From Polytrichum commune (taxonomy: Eukaryota > Streptophyta > Polytrichopsida > Polytrichales > Polytrichaceae): a stretch of DNA of 64,000 nt. The notes beneath the pieces were generated by a model. It was given only the letters and a program-made list of their open reading frames with translations. It was not told the origin of the DNA and made no database searches. The stretch is taken from assembly GCA_950295325.1 (NCBI GenBank), contig OX485804.1:61472533-61536532 (forward strand), written 5' to 3'. Positions 23,232 through 35,407 of the stretch are shown here, one piece after another; position 1 is the first letter of the stretch, and each line of letters opens with the position of its first letter. Position numbers and translations under genes: made by a program.

Positions 23232-24090
23232 ATAAATTTAGAGCCAAATAGATAAAGATGCAGGAAAATACAGGAATACACTGGAGTAACGATGCTTTGA
23301 TACAATTTAGTAGCTGATCAGGATGTTTGTCCTGCCAATTGGAGAATATTAGGATCCTTGTTTTACACTCCAAACAAAATTAAGCATGAAGCTTGCACTC
23401 CTGGATTTTGGATTTTCTCAAAGGCAAAGTATCATCTCCTTGATCATATCTCGGATGCATGTAAGTGTGTTCTTTTACGATTTCATATTATGATCCGACT
23501 TGGCTGGGAAGACTCAAGTGACACAATCCAGAGTTTCGTAATGGTTGGACAGCCACTCTTTTCTTTTGAATTTCTATCCACTCTGTACCAGAAATTATTG
23601 CTGGCAAATCAGCTGCAGTTTTGAGGGATCTGTGTTGAATAGTTTCATCCACCAACATCCTACATTCATCATGTTAGTTAGTATGATAGTTACTAGTAAG
23701 TCATAGAGCTAGGCTTTGTAGGTGATACATACTGCCTTAGACAAATGTTATTGAGTCTTTGTAGTAACATGAGTATCGGTGTAAGAGAGAGTGTTAATGG
23801 ACTAAATTAGACTGAAGCTCTGATGATACATGTATGAAGTGTTTTGCATTGATTCAATGAAAGTAGAAAATCTACATTTCTCTTTCATGTATATTGTCAT
23901 TCTTTATTAGGTTATGAGCCTTCTTCAACACCTCCCGAAAATCCACAATCTCTATTGTCTCTTGTTTCATTTGTAACTAGTGGTTGGTTCCTCCTTTTTG
24001 AAAACCAGTCACAAATAAGGTTATTGAAAGTTCCGACTATGTCATTGATGGAAACTATGGGAAATACACGATCTCCCTCCCCCCTTCACT
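23232..24090. other. 3' flank of the plastid-protein gene and start of retroelement debris
   Basis: Presumed 3' untranslated region followed by DNA leading into the copia remnant. Nothing coding is supported before about 24.1 kb. Serine/proline-rich frames from 24098 to 24529 resemble the linker that precedes reverse transcriptase in copia polyproteins. Confidence 0.4.
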
Positions 24091-24639
24091 TCATACTGTG
24101 CATCACCCTGTTTCATTTCCCTCTATCCCTATTTCTATTCCTCACTTCTCAATGCCCCCTTGCTTGAATTTTCGTCATGCTACTTCCTCTAGCAGCATTC
24201 CCTCTTCCCCTGCATCTCATCCATTCACTTCTATTCCTTTTATTTCTCCAGTGAGAGAACTCTGTCCCATACAACGCAATTCTCTGACTGCAGTGGAAGA
24301 TCACTCTACACCTCAATTGGTAGTCTTAAGACAATCAGTGGGAGCATTACCACCTCCAATGGTGCCTCCACTGGAAGCAGTGGGAGTCTCTATACCATCT
24401 ATTGCTCAGGTTTCATCCATTTCTCCTCCATTTGCTCCTTCTCTCATTACTAGTATCCCGCTCCACTACCGCACATCACTACTTCCTCGGTTTCTACACT
24501 TCCTCGGTTTCTACACCAACACAGGCTGAACCTCATCTGCCAAGTATAAATCCCTGGACCAATTACATTGTGAAACAAAGAATTTATCTGCCTTCAAGAC
24601 CCTGAGTGTATCTCATGTTTTTCTCGCTGCACTCGGAGA

Positions 24640-26140
24640 ATGCATAGCAGAGCTAAAGACTTATAATGCTACCCTCAAGTCTCCTCATGTGGACCGAGGG
24701 GAACATGCTATGGATCTTGAATATCAGTCCCTCAAGGAGAACAAACTTGGCGACTTGTGCCTCTTCCTCCTGGTCGAAATACCATCCAGAACAAATGGGT
24801 CTATAAAGTCAAACACAAGGCGAATGGGATATTGAAAAATTCAAAGCAAGACTCATTGCTAAGGGATATACACAGGTACCTGGTGTTGATTTTTCCGAGA
24901 CATACTCACCTGTCATCCTACACTACTCTATCCGAATAATTTTATCTACCGTTGCCACTCGTTATATGAGGTTACAACAGCATGATATCAGGACAACTAA
25001 TCTAATTGGTGATCTACTTGAAGAAATCTAAGTGGATGCTCTTCAAATGTATTATGTGTGTCTCTTACTCCGGAGTTTATATGGCTTGCGCCAATCTGCA
25101 AATCTGTGGAACAAAAAGTTTGATGATTTTCTTTTTCAATTTGACCTTATGGTGAGTCCAGCCGATCCCTGTGTTTATCATAACAAAGACGATCTTCATA
25201 CGATTACTGGCATCTATGTTGATGACGGGGTTATAGTATCAGCACAACAGTCTCATACTGATGGCATTATTACCTATCTTCAAACTGCTTTCAAAGTAGT
25301 ATTAGGCACCATGGACTACTTTGTAAATTTTCAACTTGAGTTTGATTGTGACAGCCATTCTATCTTCATTCACCAACCTCGTTACATATCCGAGATCATT
25401 CACATATTTGGACTTGATACTACCAATGAAGCCACGACTCCTGCCGATCCTCATGGTCAATTATAGAAAAATGTTGGGCCTCATGATCCACTTGTACACG
25501 TACTTTACCGCGAAGAGTTGGGTGTCTTATGTATGCCATGATAGTTACACGGCCAGACTTTGGCTTATGCTATCAGTAAGGTCGCTACATATCAAGAACA
25601 ACCACAACAGTCACACTGGGCAGCCCTAAAAAGGATTTTCCGCTATCTCAAGTCGACCCTCCAATACGGGATTCTCTATTCATCCTCTATATCCAATCCT
25701 CGTCTTTGTTGGTTACCGAGATTCCGATTTTGTTGGGGATCTCGATGACAGGAAATCACGCATATCGTACGTGTATCTCCTCGGTGACTCTGCGATTGCG
25801 TGGGCCAGTCAGAAGCAAGCTTTGATTACTGACTCCACCACAACTGCAGAATTGATCGCAATATCCGACACCGTCAAAGATATTACTTGGTTAACTCGTC
25901 TTCTTGATAGCTTGAGCATTCAATCTCCTCTCGCCATTACAGTTTATCGTGACAATCAAGTTGCTATTCAACTTATCAAGAATGTTGATTACCATAGGCA
26001 TAACAAACACATCGATGTGAAGTTCCTCTTCATCCACGAATTTTAGACACAAAAATTGATTGACTTCGTTAGCGTCCCTACTAATGCTCAGATCGCTGAC
26101 ATTTTCACAAAGCCCCTTCCCTGGGATGCTGTAGGAGCAA
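24640..26140 (+). pseudogene. Ty1/copia retrotransposon pol remnant (reverse transcriptase and RNase H)
   Basis: Broken frames in family order. The start of reverse transcriptase is HAMDLEYQSLKENK then PPGRNTIQNKWVYKVKHKAN, followed after frame changes by DIHRYL/VPGVDF-like words. The next block is LLRSLYGLRQSANLWNKKF, with the catalytic YVDD at 25217-25228 and a tail PRYISEIIHIFGL. RNase H begins near 25560 (AYAISKVATYQEQ) and includes DSAIAWASQKQALITDSTTT, NVDYHRHNKHIDVKF and ADIFTKPLP. Stop codons (for example in EEI before 25032) and several frameshifts break it. Gag, protease and integrase cores and clear LTRs were not found, so it is a truncated, inactive copy. Confidence 0.9.
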
Positions 26141-27373
26141 AAAAACACCTTCCTTTGTTGTTCGAATGTGGAATGAAAACATCTTACTTTGCACTAGATT
26201 GTTTACACCTTGGGCCTGGTATTTACATGTGTGTGGAGTTGCTAATCTAATCTCCTATGAATGTGACAGCTGCCGAACTCAAGTGGTCAGGTTGGCACAA
26301 CTGATTCTAATTGCATGAGAAGGAAGTTTTAGTGGAAGGAACAAATTACACGAGAAGAAAGTTTTGAAGGAAGTTTTAGTGGAAGGAACAACGTAGCACC
26401 ATTTGGGCCTTCTCTAGAAATGGTACCATCTAGTTGGCTCCTCATAAGCCTAACTGGCAGGTGACTCATGGCAGATCCTAGATGGGAAGGAAATTGACTT
26501 ATGCGTAAGTTCTACTGGCACTCTCCCTCGCATCGGTCATCATTATATTCTTTCTCTTACGAGTGACGTGCTATTCTCCCTGAATCTCTAATTTTTTTTT
26601 TGTCTTATCCGTGTGGCTGATCATGTTGCGAAGAGGTGATGTTGAGGAGTTATCCACCCTTAAAATAGTGCACTTGGCGTTGTGGGCCATCACAGAGGTG
26701 CTGGTGGCACTGTGTTTCGAATTCATTAAGGAGGGGCCGGGTGTCTGGGTGATCTTCTTACTTCCATTTCGGCTAGCTAGGTCGTTGGTGCCGGGGCTTC
26801 TTGATTGCCTCGTTCGGAGCAGATTTGGCCGAAGGTGAGCATATTGGGCAACCTGTACTTGCTTTTGAGGATGAGACGTGTGAGCAAGCACTGGTGCGAA
26901 GAGATTGGGGCCATCCTGGATTGGTGTGCTTCGGAGTTTACAAGACTGGGCGCTCCTGGGTACATTCGTAGTGTACGGGAGAAGAGGAGGTGGAGACGCC
27001 CCTGTCCACATTCGGTGTGGGAAGAATCTTGCGGCATTTCGGGAGGCCCTACAGGAAGACTTGAGTACACTCGGGGGCGACTTTGGAGGTGAGAGCGGCG
27101 ACCTCAAGCGATCTCATTCTGGCGTTGGCATAAGGAGCACTTGGGAAATTCCCGCATGGGAAAAGGGATGGTTTTCCCACTACGAACATTCCCACTCCGA
27201 CATAATTCCCTCCTTTTGAAGGGAATTCTTACGTTTTTCCCACACACAAGAGGGAATTGTGCCAAGAGGGAATGTTGTTGATCCCCCTCTGTGGTGAGTG
27301 TGGTGGTGATAGTTCTTCGTGGGAACAATGTTCAGAAGAGGAATTGGTTTGGTTGGCGATGCATTGTCCCCTC
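26141..27373. other. Intergenic, probable retrotransposon LTR debris
   Basis: It contains a 21-bp word (GGAAGTTTTAGTGGAAGGAA plus C) repeated at 26324 and 26370 and lies between two copia remnants of opposite orientation. From 27120 to 27330 there are repeated GGGAAT/ATTCCC words. An LTR origin is likely but boundaries are not visible. Confidence 0.4.
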
Positions 27374-27470
27374 TTAGGTGAGAGTCTGTAATCCAATTTG
27401 CTTGGTCATGTGTTTGAATCTTGCTCGTCTTAGAGGTTTGATGAAGACGTCCGCTTGTTGGAGGTCGCTG
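27374..27470 (-). pseudogene. C-terminal end of a second copia pol
   Basis: Minus-strand frame reading QADVFIKPLRRARFKHMTKQ then IGLQTLT and TAA (27376-27374). This is the usual end of copia RNase H (ADxFTKxL followed by an RxRFxHL-like helix). The upstream part of the polyprotein is not recognisable, so this is a short remnant unrelated in orientation to the 24.6-kb copy. Confidence 0.65.
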
Positions 27471-29804
27471 GGTTGTGAGGATCACGTCGATGATGTTGCC
27501 AGTTGGCTGCAAGTACGGTCTAGTACAAAACTCCGTTACCCTGCATAGGCTTGAAAACTACATATGAACTTTGAATTTTGTGAAGGAAAAGTACATAAAC
27601 ATTTGAAAACGACATTGATCAACAAAGCCATATAATTTTTGTTGACAATTTTCTAAAAGAAAATTTTACATATTTTAGAAGACAACACAAATAGCTAGTG
27701 TGCAAGTAGATATATTGAACACATAATTGTTTAAAATTTTGTTTAAAACATGATAAAATTACATTAAATTGATGTTTTCTAGAAATTTTTGTAGTGGTGC
27801 CCTCAATTTTATAATGAATTCAAAGAATCTGAAGAAAAAAATTCCAACTTCAAAATATTTAAGGTCATGAAATCTATGTCCAAAACCAAAATTAGCCATT
27901 ACATTGTGAGCAGTATTTTTAATAATAAGTTTTGGAGATCTCACGTAAAAGAAGGTGCAAACTTCAAATTGCACCTAATGACCATCTATTGTAGCTACAT
28001 GGACTTATTTCTTTTAAAAAAATACCTTCTATACCATATGATATTTCCAATATCATGTGTAAGAATGGTGAATATATCATATGGATCCCTTATATAGGGT
28101 TCATTGGTTTCTAAACTTTCAAATATTTGAAGGAGGAGTAAAGACGAATAATATAATTCTTGTAGGATGGATAAACTAACCAATAACTATTGATTAAATA
28201 ATACATATGTTGTGTAGCTACAACGGAAAAAATGGCCACATAGTTGTGAATGGGTGAAAACTTAAATATCCAATCAAATGTGGGGCCACGAAGCTCACTT
28301 ATGAGGATATTGTCCATGTTAGGCAAGGGATTTGATGCAATTATATAATAGTGATGCGGCATAGGTGAATATGATTTTTTTTTAAATGGATTGAACGGTG
28401 GATCGTGATGGATCAATCTGACACCAAAAAATTCCATCAAAAATTTACTTTAATTAATGTACGTACGGTTAATGTGAGTCCTATACCTAACTCAATCAAC
28501 TAAATTCATGTATTATGGATCATTAGAAGTTTATGTGCTTAGGTGTGAATCTAAAACAAACATATCACATTGCATACACTCAAATACTGAGATAAGGTGA
28601 CGTGTTATGGTTAAATTTGTGGATTTACTAGCATTGTGAGGATTTACTTAAGATTAGAAAGGAGGTAAGTTGCTAGGAATCGTGGTAAGTTCTAGAAGAT
28701 ATTGGTCAAGTGGCCATTACTTGCTAATGCCAAGTTGATAGAACGGTGACAAGGGCTACACCTTATCAAGTTGACGGGGTAGGAATTTCTATATTTATCA
28801 TATGTGTGTTATTATAGATTTATGTGTCGTATCTACAAGTAAGTAGATTTAGGGTAGTTCTAGTGAAGCACTCTAATTCGTAGTATAAAAAGGCTCTCGG
28901 CGAAGAGTTCGACACCTCCTTCTAGTGCTTATGGGAGTGATAGTGTGAGGTAGGATAGACTTGAGTATTAGAATTAGGAATGAGTGATAATGTGATGTAG
29001 GATAGACTTGAGTGTTGGAGTTATGACTAGTGTTTGTATTAAGGCCTTAGCCTTGAGGGTTTAACAAGGGTGAGAGCTACATTTGTTTACGAAGTTTCTA
29101 AGTCGTGATGCTCTCTTTCTTTATGCCATTTGCCTTTATGTCAAAACGGTCTGACAAACGCGCCTAATATAATAAAATTAATTGCTATCAAGCCCCTAAA
29201 ATAAAATAAAATGTGAATAGAAAAGGGTAAAAATCAACACCTTAATGTGTTGGAAGATATTGACAAGATAGGACTACGTGGTCAATTTATGGAAGATCTT
29301 GCAACTTTAATAAAAAAAAAAATTAATTGAATAGCAAGGGTGTTATTTTTAATAATCAAAATTTTCAATGTTTATATGAAAGGTCCAAGTCACTCTAACT
29401 TACAAAAATCTTAATGTTTGGGCATGTCAGTTTGCAAAATAACCACAATTGTTTTTAAATGGACCAACATTTTAAAATTACAAAACATGAGAATGTATCA
29501 TTATATATATAAAATTCTACTAGAAAACAACTCAAAAATATCATGCGTTGTTGAGAGTAATTCCCAAAAAACTAAATTCATTACTCGACACATGAAAGCC
29601 ATCATGCCATTTTCTCTTGCACGCATTTTTTTCCAAATCGGTTACATCTACAAATTGGTTTTTCTCCACTTTACAAAAGTCCTCAGGATAATTTGACAAA
29701 TTTCCAAATGCCATCTTTAATGGTGTCAAAATCCAACTTTACCAAGTGGTCCTCATCATTATATGAACAAAGTCCTAACACAAAGTAAGAAGGTCATAGC
29801 TATT
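27471..29804. other. AT-rich intergenic DNA
   Basis: Strongly AT-rich. A short duplication of TGTAGGATAGACTTGAGT-type sequence is seen at 28950 and 28997. No gene is supported. Confidence 0.4.
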
Positions 29805-30612
29805 GTATGGAATGCCAAAAGGACCATACTTTGTAAAACAAGGTACCCCGGGGAAGATGCCCAGTGCCCAAGGAAAGATTCCATGTACCCCGAGGTATAA
29901 TAAGAAAAAATATTAGTAATTAAAAAATTTGAAATTATATTATTCAATTTTTAAAATGATTAAAATTTTAAATAATTTTACATTTTAGTTAGATATATTT
30001 TATTTTAAATAAAATTTCTTTTTCTTTTTCTTTTTAAGTGATACTATCACTTTTTAAAGAGACATTTGAGTTATTAACTGCTTTAATTTAATTTCTTTTA
30101 TATTAAGAATAAATAAGAAATGGAGAATAAGTTTTATTAACTTTTCTCAATTTTGGTTAGAGGATATTATAATGAACCCCTTAATTTATGTAATTTATAT
30201 CTTAATTTATGCTTAATTTATGGTTTAAGTTCAGGGGTTCATTATAATATCCTCTAACCAAAATTGAGAAAAGTTAATAAAAATTATTCTCCATTGCTTA
30301 TTTATTCTTAATATAAAAGAAATTAAATTAAAGCAGTTAATAACTCAAAATGTCTCTTTAAAAAGTGATAGTATCACTTAAAAAGAAATTTTAATTTTTT
30401 TTATTTAAAATAAAATATATCTAACTAAAATGTTAAATCATTTAAAAATTTAAGCCTTTTTTTAAATTAAATAATGTAATTTCAAAAAAATTGTTAATTA
30501 CTAACATTTTTTCTTATTATACCTCGGGGTACATGGAATCGTTCCCGGGGCACCGGGCATCTTCCCCGGGGTACCCTGTTTTACAAAGTACGGCCCTTTT
30601 GGCATTCCATAC
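29805..30612. mobile_element. 808-bp near-perfect palindromic element
   Basis: Arms of about 376 bp (29805-30180 and 30234-30612) are reverse complements with few differences, separated by a 53-bp AT-rich loop. The ends are GTATGGAATGCCAAAAGG and its reverse complement, and inside them GTACCCCGGGGAAGATGCCC recurs in both arms. TATT lies directly outside both ends, a candidate 4-bp target duplication. There is no protein-coding potential. It is probably a non-autonomous foldback DNA element; if transcribed it would give a long double-stranded hairpin. Confidence 0.88.
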
Positions 30613-30840
30613 TATTGGCCTCGTAGAATTCCGGCCAAGGGGCAATCGGGTCACATCATTGGACAAAGTCCCATAGTAGGCCATGGTCCTCCAATGACTA
30701 TCTAGAGAGCGTTCTCTCACATGGTTTATCCTTTGTGGATGGTTAATCATGAGGGTAGGTAGTATATAAGGCAAAGTGTCTCCACTATAGATGGAGTTTG
30801 TGCATAGTGCAAAATTGACGTGGGAGTCACATTGGGGCTT

Positions 30841-30886
30841 ATTAGACATGGGATCCAGGGTTTAAACCTTGGATCCCATGTCTAAT
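30841..30886. repeat. 46-bp palindrome without a loop
   Basis: The two 23-nt halves are reverse complements with one mismatch, centred between 30863 and 30864 on GTTTAAAC. Each half contains ACATGGGATCCA. It is not explained by the larger elements nearby. Confidence 0.75.
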
Positions 30887-31133
30887 TAAATATGAAATTA
30901 ATTTGCGTTCACGTTTTGGAATTGTCGTTTCAAGTAAATGAGTTTTGCTTCAACAATAACAACAATTATGAAGAAAAAACATGAGAATATTTATATGTTC
31001 TGAAATAGTTCTCATTAATACAGAATTTATACACTTCTTCATTTTTCCAAGCTACTTGGTTTATTCGTCAAAACGCAAGAATTTTATTAATGTAACTAAC
31101 TCAACATTTCACGTGTTGCAATAGTTATCATCG

Positions 31134-33421
31134 ATGGTGACAGGGGATGATTGTCAAAGGTGTTTAGAGCCTTTTGGCCTCTCACAAGCAAGGTTTTGTG
31201 CTTTCTGTGGATGTCCTCGGAAGTTTAAGACATCTCCAGAGCAAACAATGAACGATTATGAACATCAGAGGAATCTAAATATACAAAGGAACAATGCAAT
31301 GATGGAATCTCTCGGCTTAAAAACGAGAACAAGTCCTAAGCATAAGGGAAATCGCAAACAGAAGAAGCAGCATGTAGCAATGAATATGCCACCAAGTTTG
31401 AGGTCCAGGAAACAAGTCTTTGAGATTTCAGAGCAGTCAACAGGTTTTATTTTAACACTTGATCTCGATGAATGTATTTGTGCAATTATTTTCTTCCAAG
31501 TGGACAATCTATATTTTATTTTCACTATTTTCACTATTTTTTTATGATACATGGCAAGATTTGAGAAACAAGATGTCACCAAGAAGGAAGTTGTCATCAA
31601 TACTGCTTCTAATTTGGCAAAGGTAAGAATGAAAACCTCATACATCAGTGATGAAATTTAGCTACATTGAACCTTGACAATAATGAAACCACAATAAAAT
31701 AAAGCAAACATTGTATGCTCCATAGGATTGCCAGTCCATGATTTCGGTTTACACATTACGGGGATTACCTCTGGGGAGTCATAATGGTTTAAATGATTTG
31801 AGCAGAATTTCAATGGGGAGCCCCAAGCTCAAGTTGAGAATGACAAAAACTCACTTGTTACAATTGCTCAAAATTCATCACCAGCTAGGAGTGCTCTTGG
31901 TAAGTTCACCTTTGTTATTGATCTACTTTGTTAACTTTGTTCGATACATTAATCTTGTCATTCCTGTGAATAGTATGCAAAACAACTCATGTGTTAATAT
32001 TGTTATTGTGTCAGAGGTAAATAACGCCCTACAAATTTCCATTCCAACATATGAACGTATATTTGGGAAGGCCAAAAAAGGTGAATTAAGAGGAAGAGAT
32101 TACTTAAGAATATACTTTCCTCAGCAGTGGAGGATCTACAACATGAATTTGAAGTGTGTAAGGAACTGGTTTAGCAATAATGACGATCCTAAGATTTGTT
32201 CATTTTTTCTCACAAACATGCGGCACAATGAGACTTCTCAGGCAGATGTGAAAAATTTCATCAAGGAACGTTATGGAACTTTAGCTAGCTTTATTTTTGA
32301 ATATCAAGGGTCAACCATTCAGATGCATTGGAAAGAGGAAGACGTTTATGAGTATTTCAAGGAAAATAAGCACTCATGAAATAAGAATGGTGTATCAAAG
32401 GTTGTTGCTGCTACTGCTAGGGTTCCACTTGGTGAGAAATGTGTGAATGGGACTCGAACATATGAGGAAATTGACGAAATTGGGCAATATCTGCAAAGTT
32501 TGCCAAACTCTTCATCAGCACAACACCCAGTTGAGGAGGTTTAGGTATGTATTTGATTTACTTTTTTGGATGTGATTGACAGTAAGTGACTCATTTGCAT
32601 CAGTAGCTAATTGGAGTTGCAAAATCTTCATGTACAAGAACCCAAGGACATCATGTTTTTCGAAATGAAAAAAGAACTTGACAAGTAAGATAATGTTTCA
32701 CATATTTTGTTATGTTTCACATGTTTTGTTACTTTGTTTCACAAATTTGGTCTCACACTTTGATATGAGCAGGTTAAAGGCACAAATCAAAACCAACATA
32801 GAGGAGGTATCACAAAAGAACAACACCACAGTTTCAAACACTAAAAACCAAGTACTTATAATCATTGTGTCCATTTGTCTCGGTGGTCTGAACGGTTGAG
32901 TTGAATAAAAATATTTTATTGATTTACTATTAGAGTTTTGGATTGCAACAAACTCTCAACTTGAAGAGGAAGAAGGCAGATATAGGGGACATTGTACAGG
33001 GCACATATCTAGCTCTACCTTATGACAAACAACCCCATGTGTAATTTTATTTTATTTTTTGTTAAACCTTTTCCATTATGTCAAAGTGTCAATCTTGAAC
33101 CTCCATTCTAAAAAAATATTCATTGCCATATTGTATGTGCAGTTTTTTCAAAGGTTATCTTTGGCTGCAAAGAAGGTGATAGCTATGCACGTGATGGGAG
33201 TGACAAATTTGCATGAGGTGTTACCTGGATTATCTACATTGGCTACACAAGTTCGACCAAAGGGAGTAAAGAAGAAGAGAGGGTTTACACCTCATGAGCA
33301 ACGTTTAGAGGATTTAGACATAATAGTTCAGTGGGCATTGCGAGGGAGAGTGACACTAGTAGATGTTGTGGATAAGGGTGCAATGGTTGATCTCCATTGT
33401 GGCAATGTTAGGGATAGTTGA
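31134..33421 (+). pseudogene. Unrecognised multi-exon gene, probably decayed
   Basis: Coding-like blocks follow each other on the plus strand. At 31134-31443 MVTGDDCQRC then RFCAFCGCPRKFK suggests a small zinc ribbon (two CxxC pairs), followed by a basic tail and the donor CAG/GTTTTA. Further blocks: 31551-31622 (MARFEKQDVTKKEVV), about 31790-31904 (FNGEPQAQVENDKN), 32015-32544 (ISIPTYERIFGKAKKGELRG, FPQQWRIYNMNLKCVRNWFS), 32610-32685 (LQNLHVQEPKDIMFFEMKKE), about 32772-32870, 32940-33043 and 33160-33421 (LSLAAKKVIAMHVMGVTNLH). The 32015 block meets TGA at 32377-32379 but stays open in the same frame for 54 more sensible codons to TAG at 32542. A frame change near 31800 is also needed. I do not recognise the family; a transposon-encoded protein is possible. 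Confidence 0.5.
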
Positions 33422-34501
33422 GGTTGGATGACATACCATGAGAAACTATACCATGAACAAGAGCAAAGTGAGGAGAAACAATTGTAATTCCCTTTGTGAT
33501 GATTGTGATGAACATTCCCTTTGTGACTCCCTTTGTGTTCTATGATATCTTCGAGGCTCCACGGGAATGTTGCAAAACTCCATGTGTTGCACAACTCCAT
33601 CTTACTTAGGATTGTTGTTGTTTCTTGGAGGTAAAGATTTTCAATTTTCCCTCGAGGGAATCCACCAAGAGCTCCTTGTATTTGGGTTGTATCTTTGGTG
33701 AAAGGTGTATTCATGCTACAAGATGCTTGTGAAAACCCCTCGCTGACATTATTAGACGAAATGCTTGGGTATAAAAGGAGCGGTGTTGGGTTGGCATGTA
33801 GTTCACACATGGTCACAACTAATGGAGGGGATTTGGAAGATGTATACTCCTCGCGTTGAGTGTACTATGAACCAAAGTTGTATATCACCAACTTGAAATT
33901 CACAACATAGTTCGGTGGAAAAGATTAACCAAAATAAATTCATTCAAAGACAAGCATTTAACAAAGTAGTTAAGGTAAATCCAAGTCTTGAATTAACCTT
34001 AAATCAATGTATATAAACAAGGAAAGGCTTGAACCTCACCCTTGAGTGTTTTACAGTGGGAGGTGGGTTACTTTGGTGTGACATGATATGCAGTTGTGAC
34101 TCACACATAGAAATTTGCACAACAAGAGTAAGCATTAGAATTTGCTTTCACAAACTTTGGTAGAACATTTGGAAATCTTATTAGAGGTTGGCCTTAATAT
34201 TCCCAAGCTTGGGTATGCTCATTTGAGAGTTTTTGGCAAGGGACTCCAACATGCTTTACTGAAATCCTACCCCCGAACAATGACCCTAATGTTGCCTATG
34301 AAATCATTATGTTCTATGAAAGTATGGCCAAAACACACTTGAGCTTAGGTGAACTAAAGCTACTATAGTCAAGGGAGGGGGAATAAAAATATCACGTTGG
34401 AGATTCAATTACTTATTGAATGTGCTTCTAATCCTCATTGATTTCTACAAAGTTGCACTAACATCTATCTATCCTCTCGGATTACCCTCTACACCTATGA
34501 T
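33422..34501. other. Intergenic, no gene recognised
   Basis: A 162-codon open frame on the minus strand (33816-33328) overlaps the end of the preceding pseudogene; it shows no domain and I treat it as chance. Nothing else is seen. Confidence 0.35.
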
Positions 34502-34720
34502 CGGGGAGAACCAGCAGTTAGTTACAGATGAACCGGTTGAGTTTGAAAAATAACCGGTTGAAGTTCAAGACTTTAGGAAAATTACCGATCATTTTCGAGG
34601 AATTTAAAAAATATACCCTGATTTAGTAAAGGAAAACCGAAGAATGTTAACATGTAACTGGTTGGACTTGCAAACACTAGGATCTCAACCGATTATGCCC
34701 AAAAATTTCCCCGATCACTG
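34502..34720. repeat. Dispersed repeat, uninterrupted copy
   Basis: Same family and orientation as 18165-18560 but without the 170-bp insertion. It reads GAGTTTGAAAAATAACC where the other copy is split, so it serves as the empty site. Confidence 0.8.
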
Positions 34721-34948
34721 CTCTACACCCAATAGATTTTGCATAATTGAATGGAAACTTTCACAAGAGAAGAAGAAAGTATGACTGGGGAAAAATGGGT
34801 CAATGCAAGCAATTGATTGCTTGATTTCACATAAATACAATCACCCACCTATGATAGCACTTGGATTTTATTCACAGAGTGTTGGCAAGAGGACTTTGCT
34901 TGCTCGCCTCCACCCAATTTCAAGTTGGCTACTGGCTTGCAACATGTA

Positions 34949-35407
34949 CACCTTAAACTCCGTAATATCAACCTCCATAATGTCACACACTCTCTAATAT
35001 CTTGAAACCCTAGGGAACGGATGTTTGTAGTTCAAATCTCACTCCTTAATGTCACATTTCTCTCCTTTATATCACAAAATTTGTCATTAATACAAACCAC
35101 CAAAGAAGTCAATCCACACCCTCACATTGCGCCATGTGTCAACATGTGGAGTGTCACCTTCTTATTCTTCTTCTTCTTCTTCTGCCACTTGTTGAATGTT
35201 GGTGCATGCGTCCGCCACATCGCCTGGGAAAGCCAAGTGGAGTGGACCACACTAGCGTAGTGTCCTCACATCTCCTTTGTGTTATTCCATAGTGTCACAT
35301 GCCACACTAATTCTATAGCATCACGCATCCATGTTAACACTACAAAACTCCGTAATATCGCGTGCACTTTTGGTTGCCACAGGTGTGATACTACGGAGTT
35401 TAGAGTG
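34949..35407. mobile_element. TA-flanked MITE, long copy
   Basis: 459 bp. The left terminus is CACCTTAAACTCCGTAATAT and the reversed right terminus CACTCTAAACTCCGTAGTAT. TA flanks both ends, as in Tc1/mariner-derived Stowaway elements, though the terminus is not the classic one. It is related to the shorter copy at 59117-59383 (shared GTTGGTGCATGC, GCCACATCGCC, ATAGTGTCACATGC, CGCATCCATGTTAACACTAC). Confidence 0.82.

Noticed and set aside
26571-27219. Open frames of 95-178 codons on both strands
   Set aside because: Mutually overlapping, no domain, and next to copia remnants; more likely LTR or leader debris than a gene.
29541-30676. Two similar small frames in opposite directions (sharing YYTSGYMESF)
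   Set aside because: They are the same non-coding sequence in the two arms of the 808-bp palindrome, not genes.
33328-33816. 162-codon open frame on the minus strand
   Set aside because: Overlaps the last coding-like block of the plus-strand pseudogene and shows no recognisable domain; most likely chance.
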